NCBI RefSeq assembly: GCF_022965805.1
Contig: NC_133105.1
Location: 27,627,208 to 27,691,207, forward strand
Origin: Primulina eburnea
Taxonomy: Eukaryota; Streptophyta; Magnoliopsida; Lamiales; Gesneriaceae
DNA: 64,000 bases
Direction of reading: 5' to 3'
Part shown: one piece after another, positions 56,101 to 64,000 of the stretch
Numbering within the stretch: the first letter of the stretch is position 1
Layout of the letters: each line of letters opens with the position of its first letter
Notes under the pieces: model-generated
The model's database searches: none
Told to the model about the DNA's origin: nothing
What the model saw: only the letters and a program-made list of their open reading frames with translations
Translations under genes and position numbers: made by a program

Positions 56101-57634
56101 GGTAGCCTTCCCCGCCCGACTCTAAAGCACGACAGGCTTTCAGAGCAGATACCACTGGCATCGGAGGTCGCGCTCCCTCACCATAGAAAAACCAACTAGA
56201 GCTTTCAGTCGTACGAAACTGAACAAGCTTCTGGTAACAATCCACAGTAGCTCGGTAGGTAGTCAATAAGTCTATACCCAAGATACAATCAAAATCTTCC
56301 ATCTCTAGGATCATAAGATTCGCAGTCAACTCGTTACCCTCAAAATCTAAAGGACAACCCATCACTAGACGCTTTGCTAACACCGAATGACCCATCGGAG
56401 TAGAAACAGAAAGAATGACGTCTAGAGAAACATAGGGTAACCTATGACGCTTAACAAATCGTGCAGAAATGAAGGAATGAGAGGCTCCTGTATCAATAAG
56501 AACAAAAGCAGGAATACCGCATAAATGAAAAGTACCTGCTATGACTCTCTCCGTCTCATCTGCAGCCTGATCCTGGTTCAGCGCAAAAACCTGACCTTGG
56601 GCACGAGGTCGAAGATTCGAACTACCCACTGCCTGACCCTGCCTCCTCTGCTGAACAGTCGTCTGAGATCCAGAACCGGATCCTGCTCCACCTCGCAACT
56701 GAGGACAATTCTTCTTAATATGCCCCATCTCTCCGCACTGATAACAAGCTCCTGCGGCTACTCGACATTGCTCCGTTGGATGGTTCTTCCCACAATGCGC
56801 ACAAGACTCCTTCTTCTTACCAAAGCGGAAAACACCACTAGATCGAGATCCAGATCCAGAAGAAGATGAACCAGATTTCTTGAATGACTGAGATCGAGGC
56901 CTCAAAGTACTCGGAGGTCTAGAAGAAGAAAGAATAGCCCTACCACGCTGGAGACTGATCTCTGCCTGGCGACACCGGTTCACTAACCCATCATAAGAAG
57001 TAGGATTATCACAGACAGTGACTCGATCAAAGATCTCCTGATTAAGGCCCTGGAGGAAATGATCATACTTGGCCTCAGAACTGCCACTGATATGAGGAGC
57101 GAAGGGTAACAACTCAAAGAATTTCTGCTGATACTCATCAACAGACATACTCCCCTGCTTAAGGTTCAGGAGCTCAATCGTCTTGGCCTGGCGAAGGGCT
57201 GGAGGAAAGTACAGCTGCATGAACGCTGCACGGAAATCGACCCAAGTCGCTCTACCCTGCAACTGAACTATCGGCGCAGAAGTCGATCGCCACCACCTGC
57301 GAGCACGGCCCTCGAGAAGAAAACTAAGGGTCTCCATCTTCTGCTCATCGGTGCACTGGAATGCGCGGAAACAACTCTCCATGCGCTCTAACCAATCCTC
57401 CGCATCATCGGGAGTCTCACCGCCAACTAAAGGCTTAGGCCCCATCTGCATGAAACGATGCATATCGAAACGCCTAGGACCATCCCGACGATGACGATGC
57501 TCACGATGACGTCTATGATCGTCCTGGTCACCCCATCGACCTACGCTCCCCTGACTACTCCCGTCATCAAAATGGTCAGCCATCGCTACAAGATAGAATA
57601 GGGAAAATGGTAAAATGGTCAACGGAAATCCCAA
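53162..57634 (-). CDS. G4 gag-pol polyprotein, intact, chromodomain-bearing
   Basis: A single ORF of 1490 codons; the Met at codon 18 (57583, MADHFDD) is the likelier start because the first 17 residues are unconserved. Gag about 60-235; zinc knuckles C278-C290 and [14 protein letters not shown] (C297-C310); protease DTGAS 381-385; RT about 560-770 with FIDD 716-719; RNase H from TDAS at about 863; integrase HHCC (H1077, H1084, C1114, C1117) and triad D1147, D1208, E1244; GPY/F module about 1375-1389; chromodomain-like end about 1440-1490 ('[15 protein letters not shown]'). All catalytic residues are present. Gag and pol are one frame with no shift or intron, so their ratio must be set otherwise. 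It should encode every enzyme for retrotransposition. Tekay/Del-like by domain content. Confidence 0.97.
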   Translation of the reverse strand: MGFPLTILPFSLFYLVAMADHFDDGSSQGSVGRWGDQDDHRRHREHRHRRDGPRRFDMHRFMQMGPKPLVGGETPDDAEDWLERMESCFRAFQCTDEQKMETLSFLLEGRARRWWRSTSAPIVQLQGRATWVDFRAAFMQLYFPPALRQAKTIELLNLKQGSMSVDEYQQKFFELLPFAPHISGSSEAKYDHFLQGLNQEIFDRVTVCDNPTSYDGLVNRCRQAEISLQRGRAILSSSRPPSTLRPRSQSFKKSGSSSSGSGSRSSGVFRFGKKKESCAHCGKNHPTEQCRVAAGACYQCGEMGHIKKNCPQLRGGAGSGSGSQTTVQQRRQGQAVGSSNLRPRAQGQVFALNQDQAADETERVIAGTFHLCGIPAFVLIDTGASHSFISARFVKRHRLPYVSLDVILSVSTPMGHSVLAKRLVMGCPLDFEGNELTANLMILEMEDFDCILGIDLLTTYRATVDCYQKLVQFRTTESSSWFFYGEGARPPMPVVSALKACRALESGGEGYLIYAIDSSTGSVGLEDIPVVCEFPDVFPDEIPGFPPVREVEFGIDLMPGTAPISRAPYRLAPSEMRELKQQLQDLLDKGYIRPSVSPWGAPVLFVKKKDGSMRLCIDYRQLNRVTIKNKYPLPRIDDLFDQLQGTSVYSKIDLRSGYHQMRVRDDDISKTAFRTRYGHYEFLVMPFGLTNAPAVFMDLMNRVFQDFLDQFVVVFIDDILIYSHSVEEHAQHLRIVLQILREKQLYAKLSKCEFWIDRVVFLGHVISKEGVSVDPSKIEAVLNWSRPTTVAEIRSFLGLAGYYSRFIVNFSQIARPLTQLTRRDVPFEWSSECEDSFRELRRLLTSAPVLALPSGSDGFSVYTDASTQGLGCVLTQNGHVIAYASRQLKSHEEKYPTHDLELAAIVFALKIWRHYLYGVQFEIFTDHKSLKYLFTQAELNMRQRRWMDLLKDYDCEIKYHPGSANLTADALSRKVRASALQTCAMTSAIQDSCSLGFNFKHRKGMESIRVATILSEPNLFTRIREAQMSDLKTQRLARLVGGDSNFHYQSNGLLCLSNRVVVPEDDTLRDEILSQAHRSKLSVHPGSNKMYRDLRMRFWWKGMKRSVYQFVSKCLVCQQVKTEHRRPGGLLLNLPIPEWKWEHITMDFITHLPLSSRNSDAIWVVVDRLTKSAHFLPYNRDFTFDRMARLYIQEIVRLHGVPVSIVSDRDPRFTSRFWGSFQSTLGTTLSLSTAYHPETDGQSERTIRTLEDMLRACVMDFGPAWQDHLPLIEFAYNNSYHRSIGMAPFEALYGRRCRTPLFWDEIGERQVEGPELVQQAIDKVAVIKKRIKTAQDRQASYANTKRRPLHFQPGEKVFLRVSPFRRILRFGLKGKLSPRFIGPFEILECVGDLAYRLALPPYLSSIHDVFHVSLLRRYVADESHILHPSEVQLDTDLSYVERPVQILDRKDKVLRNKIIPLVLVQWQRRGTEEATWELESRMRSEHPELF

Positions 57635-57665
57635 AACAGAATCTATATCCCAAAATCGTACGCAT

Positions 57666-57677
57666 GCTCTGATACCA
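57666..57677 (-). other. G4 primer-binding site
   Basis: The minus strand reads TGGTATCAGAGC, four bases after the LTR edge at 57682. Confidence 0.95.
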
Positions 57678-57681
57678 TAAA

Positions 57682-59131
57682 TGTAGTGACCCGTTCCAGA
57701 ATCACCTACTAATCAAAAACTAAGCATGCAATTAACCTAATCAATTATAATCAGAGATAACAGCGGAAATATGGCCAACAACAATAGTTATACAACCCAA
57801 TCGAAATCGAAGTCTAGACTAACTCAAAATGAAATATCCAGTACAACCATATCGAATCAAATGGAAAACACTGAAAACTAAACCAACCAGCTACTCAACG
57901 TCCTCCTCCTGCTCCTCCTGAGCCATCCAACCTGAGGCCTGCCCCGTGGGAATGGGGTGTCCAAGAATAAACAAAACCGAGGACGTGAGCGATAAGAACG
58001 CCCAGTACAAAAGTATGAGTATACAAACCTATCAGAAATGCACATGCTATGATATGATACCAGGGTAGTCAAGAAACAGGAATCACAAAGGATCTCAAAA
58101 TGCTCAGTATAGAGGCGACAAGTGGATAGTGCCGCGCGGTCCAACCTCTGGGTCACTGCATCCACTACAAGACAGACGTGGACCTAAAATGTCCCGGACC
58201 ACCGAAGCCCTCCCGACCCGTCGGCCACTGTGTACTCTCGGTGTCCATGCGTCCACAAGACAGGGCTGAGCGGCCCCAAGATATAGCTTATCTCGAAAGA
58301 GATACAGCTCAACAGTAAAGGCTATCTCGAAGGAGATACGGCTCAACATGATATGCAATATGCATCATAACTCGTGACATAATAGCATGCATCATATGAC
58401 ATATAACAATGCAGCAAATACTCATGCAACACATATAAGAATGTATACTCAACCAGGATATCTCGGATAGTACTTTCGTACCTCTATCACAGCAAGCCTA
58501 GCCTTACGCAACACCGCTAATCAAGTCTAGCCCAAGCCTACGCATCAAAAGCATACTCAATCAATACTACCATGCTCGACTAGCAAAACCAGTACTCCCT
58601 AGTACTACCAAAGGTTTAGGGTTTACCTTCGTCCGTCGACAGCCCTTTGATGTCGATTGCCTTGAAACTCAGGCGCCGCTACGCTACTACTCCTGGCAGC
58701 TCTTGGCTATCGCTCGACCAACAACTAACCCTAGAAACCTTCCAAATCCTCTCAACTATGAGGCAAAACTCAAGAAATTGGCAAGTCAAAATGAGGAAAT
58801 CCGAGCACTATTTATAGGCCATGTTCGGATCCTCCGAACAACACTTCGGAACGTCCGAACGCTACGTGTCCATTGGCTCTTGACAGCTCATGATCGGATC
58901 CTCCGATCATACACTTCGGACAGTCCGAACATGCATGGAAAATGACGTGTCGATCAACACTTGACACCTATGATCGGATTCACCGAACTACACTTCGGAT
59001 CGTCCGAACTCTTCGGTGCTTCCGAACCCTCTTCGGTCCGTCCGATCATGACCATAGTCAAAATTACACCTTAAACCTTCTTAATCACCATTACTCCGTT
59101 AATTACCCAATTTGGAATTCGGGCTACTACA
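57682..59131 (-). repeat. G4 5' LTR
   Basis: It copies 51562-53011 at an offset of 6120 with two substitutions, one of which (58922) falls in the centre of a palindrome unit. It is followed by TTTCC. Confidence 0.97.
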
Positions 59132-59278
59132 TTTCCTTACCGTCAAAATTAGGTCACTTCATTCAAAACATTTTTAGCATTTCCATCACTTCATAAAAAT
59201 ACATGCATAGATATCATTTTTTTTAAACCAAGCATGCAACACGTCTTTTATTATTTAAGATTTTCCATCATAAAGTTC

Positions 59279-61270
59279 TGTTAGAGTAGATGCCCTGCAA
59301 GCCAACGGTTGGCTAGGGAATTTATTGACTCAAGTGAAATAAACAATCTTTATTTTAATATAATTTAACTTTTTATGGTCTTGTTATACTTTATCTGTAT
59401 ACCCATGCAATCAGCATAGATAAAGTCCTTGATTATGCTTTAATACAAATGAATCGTAATTCGATTTTGAATTTCATTTGTAAACACTGCATATTCTAAA
59501 TTCGTTCCTAGTCGATTCAGCCGCCTAAAACAGGGATAAAGGCCGCTTGAGCTCGAGACTAGCATCTGTGATGTTGTGTACTGCGTTTCTTGGTAAGGGC
59601 ATAGAGATGTCCAAACATGCAGATGGGTAGTCATATGATGATTATACCGAACAACCCTCCCTCGGACTTTCCAAGTGGTTATCATTCATCGAGAGGATAA
59701 GTCCGTGGTTATGATTGTACACCATTAGTCCTTACGACCCGGGACAACACTGAGGCTCTATATGCTATGGCTGTGCTTTGACTCGTTTACCGGCTCCAGG
59801 AGAGTCATCAGGTGGCGAGGTTGGGTACAGTTGCGACACATATAGGAGCCAGTGCATTGTAGTCGGGGATTCACCGCTCACCTATGGGTGTGAATATCCT
59901 GTGTGATCTAATGAAATAATAGTGCATGGAATCTCTGGCCAGAGTATGAGATGTATGTTGGAGAAGGAGTTCTCTAATAGTACACGCGATGCCACTATTA
60001 TAGTTATCACATAGTTATCGAATTAATATGCAACCCTCGATGAACCAATGGTTGCAGATTCGATCGGGATATATGAGATGAAGGGACCGTACTGTACGTT
60101 AATCATAATCGACTGGTTCTTGCAGGCACTATCAGTGATACCTAGGGGATCATGGGGCGATGCTACTAGACGCTCTTACCATGATCCGATGGGTACTATC
60201 AGAAATGAGTTCTGACATTCTCGATCAAGGTGTTGATGAAAAGAATGGGGCTAATTAGGGTAAGCCCGAATAAAGGATTATGTCCCGAATCACAAAGAGT
60301 TGTGAACCCACGGCTAGCTGTATCCCTGAATCATTGAGGGTCACACAAGTACTGGATTGTTTGTTCCCGTTGAGAGAATAAATTCAAAAGTTGAATTTAT
60401 ATTATATAGTAAATTCAAGGAGTTTAATTTATGATAACTAAATTTTGAGAGAATAAATTCAAGGAGTTGAATTTATAAAATTTGAGAATTTAATTTATTA
60501 AATTCAAATGTTGGGTTTATTAAATATTAAATTTTGGAGGTGATAAAAATTCAAGGAGTTGAATTTATAATTTAAATAATAAATTCAAATGTTGAATTTA
60601 TAATGTATTTAATTTATTAAGCTCAAAAGTTGAGTTGATTAATTAATAAATTAAATATAGTGGATAATATTTTTAATGGGCTTGTAGGGGTACAAGTCCA
60701 ACATATTAAATAATTAAAGTTTTAATGGACTTTGATTAAATTAATTAAACTAGTTGGACTAGCCCAATTAATTAAATCAAGCACATTAATGTTAATTATG
60801 TAATTAGGGTTTATTTTAATTATAAATACCACATGCAGACAAAAACCCTAGCCTACCAACCCACAATTGCAATTGTGATTCTCGGCAATCACAAATAAAA
60901 TTCCTCCAAAATATTTTGCCCACTTTTTCAAGAAAAAGAATTTTGATTCATCTCTCAAATATTTGATCTCAACGTAAAAGTTCTTCCATATTTTCTAGTG
61001 CAAATTGGAAGAGGAACACACTATCTAGTCGTGGACTTGATAGGAGGATATCTTGAAGAAAGTTCGTAGGGATTCATCAAGAGCCAGATCTGTTATACCG
61101 GATCGGTTGGTGTCCAGTGATTAATTCATCAAAGGTATAACGATTCTAACATCCTATGTATGTTTTGTTAAATCATACGAGCGCCCAAAGAAAATTATTT
61201 TGTTTTTCAAAATAAAATAAATATTTTAAACTTCCGCTGCGTTTGGGTGTGTAGAAAATCGGATCCAACA
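59279..61270 (+). repeat. 5' LTR of a T1-like element (T2), 1992 bp
   Basis: It starts TGTTAGAGTAGATGCCC, ends GGATCCAACA and is followed one base later by a primer-binding site. It aligns with the LTR at 9595 through much of its length. U3 ends with a TATA box at 60821 (TATAAATACCACATG), preceded by about seven stem-loop repeats. Confidence 0.9.
60379..60650 (+). repeat. Stem-loop repeats upstream of the T2 TATA box
   Basis: Seven imperfect units pair AAATTCAA with TTGAATTT over a 3-4 base loop, such as ATAAATTCAAGGAGTTGAAT and AAATTCAAATGTTGAATTT. They lie about 170 bases before TATAAATA at 60821. The sequence is unlike the GC-rich arrays but has the same inverted layout and place. Confidence 0.85.
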
Positions 61271-62842
61271 GTGGTATCAGAGCCAGGTTGTCTGAATCGT
61301 ATGATTTTAAATTATATTGAATAATTTATGTCTAACCACACAAGAAAATTTTTGAGAAAATTTAGCACCACGAAAATTTATTTTTCAGATTTTCGAAACA
61401 AAAAAAAAAATTAAATTAAATCTGCCCGGAACTGTTCCGGGCAGTCCGTGCGCGCAGGGCCGCGCACGGCAGCGCGCAGCGTGCGCGCAGGCGGGGGACG
61501 CCTGCGCGCACCGCGCTAGCGCAGGGGCCGGACGCCTGCGCGCCCCGCGCTAGCGCAGGCGCGGGACGCCTGCGCGCACAGCGCTAGCGCAGGCGTCCGA
61601 CGCCTGCGCGCACTGCGCTACGCCTGCGCGCGGCGTCGGCGCGCCTGTGCGCACTCTGCGCGCACAGGGCCGCTGCCGCTGCCCGAAGCGTTCGGGCAGC
61701 GGGCGGTCAGTGGGCGGGCGGCTGCCCGGGAGCGCGCTGAATAATGGGCTTGAATTGTTTGGGCCTAGGGTGCGATTTTCTGATTTTTCAAAATTTTGGG
61801 TAAAATTGATATTTTTTAAAATTGGTTCAATTTTTATTTTGGAAATTAATTTTTGTAAAATTAATAATTTTCTTGTGAAATAAATAATTAGAATATGATT
61901 TTAATTATTTATGGTAAAAATGAGTTTTTTACAAGAAATCAATTATTATTGATTTAATTGGAAATAAAATAAAGGGGTTTATTTAATTTATTAAATTTTT
62001 TAATAATTGTGGTGGTTTGTGATAAATTATTAGATATATTATTTATCAATTAATTAAATTGTTTAATTAAATTGATGTTAATATTTGATATTAAATGCAT
62101 GAAGGATGATCGAGAGCCTTGACCAATGTGTTAGGTGTATGTTAGGATATTTTACTGTTTTTTTATTCATTTTTATAATATTTGATATTATTAAAGTGGG
62201 CCTGGTTTATGGCTCGTTCCCACCCCCATGAGATATATCCCTTATGTGCCATGGTTATTCAAATGTAATAATTAGAAATAGTGGGAGATCAAGACTGGAA
62301 GATGGTGGGCCCGATGATCAAGATGAAGACATGTAAAATATTGGAAGCTTTTGTAATAGTTGCATTTGCATCCCTGCATTCACCTAGGTTTGGACCTGGA
62401 TCCATGTATGGCTCACATGGATCTAATAGTGTTGGCGATCGATCATCCTTATTTATTGTTGAATATCATATTATGATATATGTAGTATGCATGTATGTAT
62501 ATTATTAGATAATATAGTTGCATGAATCCGGCAAACATACAAACTCGTGGCACGCGATTTTCAAATTAAAATGATGAGACAATTTTTAAATTAAAATCCC
62601 TCATTTTGAATATGATTCAAAATTTATATCAAACCGGAAAAGTAAAAATTAAAAGAGTTTAATTTTTTCTTGCCTTCCATCAACCGTGGTTGCATGTTGA
62701 TCGCTACCCGCGGACATTGTCTGGCTCATATTATTGGGGAGGCATGTACGCCGGAAAGCTGTGACTTCCACCGGACATATGATGTGAATTGAGGGGAACT
62801 CCCATGACTTCGGCTCATATTATTGGGGGAACTCATGGCGAC
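61271..62842 (+). mobile_element. T2 internal region: PBS and long non-coding leader, truncated
   Basis: TGGTATCAGAGCC lies at 61272-61284. The rest has no ORF of protein-like composition. It holds a GC-rich hairpin array (61430-61740), an AT-rich tract to about 62140 and mixed sequence to 62842, where a gypsy LTR interrupts it. A direct repeat of 'GGCTCATATTATTGGGG' is at about 62722 and 62812. No gag is reached in the window. Confidence 0.75.
61430..61740 (+). repeat. GC-rich hairpin tandem array in the T2 leader
   Basis: The core is a 34-bp unit repeated about four times from 61497, pairing GACGCCTGCGC with GCGCAGGCG around a GCGCTAGCGC centre. The flanks carry further self-complementary GC blocks (CGGAACTGTTCCGGGC at 61427, CTGCCCGAAGCGTTCGGGCAG at 61678). 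Overall it is nearly 80% GC in an AT-rich setting. Confidence 0.92.
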
Positions 62843-64000
62843 TGTAGTGACCCGTTCCAGAATCACCTACTAATCAGAACTTAAGCATGCAAAATTAACA
62901 TTTAAAACTGAATCAGGTAAACAGCGGAAAAACAATAATACAACCCAATCGAATCTGTAAATACAAAATACTTAAACAACCAGATCGAACTAAATTCCAA
63001 GAACAAATACCAACAACTACAGGTCAACCTCTGCCAGCTCCCTGTCCACTCCCTCCTGGACCGCCCAACCTGAGACCTGCCCCATCGAATAGGGTGTCCA
63101 AAACAGAGATAAACCGAGGACGTGAGCATAAAACGCTCAGCACCGAAAGCATGAGTATACAAGACTATGACATGCATGTATGCAAAATGTACTGGATACC
63201 AGGATCTGGGTATATCGAAATACTGCTCAGACAAATGACGTCAAGGTATGTAGCACTCTGCGCCGTCGCACCAGGAGGTGGCTCCCATACCAAATGAACC
63301 TGTGGATATACCGGTGACCTGACCACCGTCGGCCAACGGGGTCCAACCATCCACAACAAATGAGGGCTGAGCACCCTCTCAACAGGCTATCTCAAAGATA
63401 ATCAGGCTCAACATGATTATGCAAATGCCGCATAATAAACCATGCATCATATGACAGATAATAATGCAACATATAAACATGCAACACATAGTAAAGCATA
63501 CTCAATCCTGCTATCTCGGATAGTACTTTCGTACCTCAAACCAGTAGATCCTAGCAATCAGCCCTAGAATCAAGCCTGCGTCCGTAGTCAGCCCACTGAT
63601 GCCGCTAGCCCCCAACTAGAGCACAGCTCCGCTACAAAACCAGTAGCTCCCCGCTAGTGCCCGAACCTCGGGAAAAGACTAGAAACCCATCAGAAACGAC
63701 TAAAACGCTCTGGAACTCTCGGAATTGGCGAGTGAAAAGTGAAGCCTCGCGCTTCTATTTATAGACAACGATCGGACGATCCGATCCACTTCGGACGCTC
63801 CGATCCGGTACACTTCGGACGATCCGATCCACTTCGGACGATCCGAACATTGCATGTCTTCCACGTGTCCAGCCACCTGTCTTCGGACGATCCGAACCCT
63901 GATCGGACGATCCGAACTCTGACATGACATGACTCGTCTGACTCCGAACAGAACGGACGATCCGAACCTACTTCGGACGATCCGAACCAACTTCGGACGA
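62843..64000 (-). repeat. Gypsy LTR related to G4, cut by window end (G5)
   Basis: It starts TGTAGTGACCCGTTCCAGAATC, identical to G4 for the first 36 bases, then diverges while keeping the same layout. A TATA box CTATTTATAG is at 63755-63764. A TTCGGACGATCCGAA/T array fills 63771 to the window end with at least ten units. The preceding bases GCGAC are the possible target duplication. Whether it is a solo LTR or the left end of a full element cannot be seen. Confidence 0.88.

Larger units (their letters stand above)
51562..59131 (-). mobile_element. G4: complete, apparently intact Ty3/gypsy chromovirus (7570 bp)
   Basis: TTTCC is duplicated at 51557-51561 and 59132-59136. LTRs of 1450 bp (51562-53011 and 57682-59131) differ at two sites by eye (51998/58118 and 52802/58922). 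PBS, polypurine tract and a single uninterrupted gag-pol ORF are all present. This is the youngest-looking autonomous candidate in the window. With an assumed 1.3e-8 substitutions per site per year, two differences give roughly 50,000 years. Confidence 0.96.

Noticed and set aside
62281..62508. 75-codon ORF in the T2 internal region
   Set aside because: No gag-like motif and no support from composition. Too short to call in a non-coding leader.

Overview
This window is plant nuclear DNA, from a eudicot and probably a member of the Lamiales. It is almost entirely LTR retrotransposons, nested in and truncated by one another. The plant call rests on Ty1/copia and chromodomain-bearing Ty3/gypsy polyproteins, primer-binding sites complementary to plant initiator methionine tRNA, and TATA-type LTR promoters. 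The Lamiales guess rests on my recollection of a third-ORF family that is common in Gesneriaceae protein sets. There are no bacterial-type genes, rRNA, tRNA or CRISPR arrays. The only non-transposon coding signal is a small candidate terminal exon at 42426-42514.

Layout from left to right. (1) 1-6019: a minus-strand Ty3/gypsy chromovirus (G1), open at the window edge, inserted into (2) the third ORF of a plus-strand Sirevirus-type copia element (S1, 6020-9594). (3) 9595-12290: an LTR of about 2.15 kb and a short pol remnant of a Tork-like copia element. (4) 12296-14464: two LTR fragments. (5) 14465-42373: an old minus-strand gypsy element (G2) with decayed pol. Its 5' LTR is split into three pieces by a plus-strand gypsy element with 3.47 kb LTRs (G3, 20164-32328) and a complete minus-strand Sirevirus-type copia element (C1, 32576-41627, TSD TATAT). 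(6) 42374-44409: candidate host exon and an LTR fragment. (7) 44410-50800: a degraded minus-strand Sirevirus (S2) carrying a 1.66-kb palindromic insertion with its own TGATC duplication. (8) 51562-59131: a complete, apparently intact gypsy chromovirus (G4, TSD TTTCC, 1490-codon gag-pol). (9) 59279-62842: the 5' LTR and GC-hairpin-rich leader of another element (T2). (10) 62843-64000: an LTR related to G4, cut by the window end.

The most interesting signal lies outside the ORFs. In most of the LTR families here, both copia and gypsy, an array of short self-complementary repeats sits immediately upstream of the TATA box. The motif differs between families but the architecture is the same. One motif, TTCGGANNNTCCGAA, is shared by C1 (copia) and by G4 and the 62843 LTR (gypsy). 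It also appears, with the same TATA box, inside C1 just upstream of its third ORF, which looks like a private internal promoter. Other highlights are a clean GT-AG intron between gag and protease in G3, two unrelated third ORFs in Sirevirus-like elements, and the palindromic insertion in S2.
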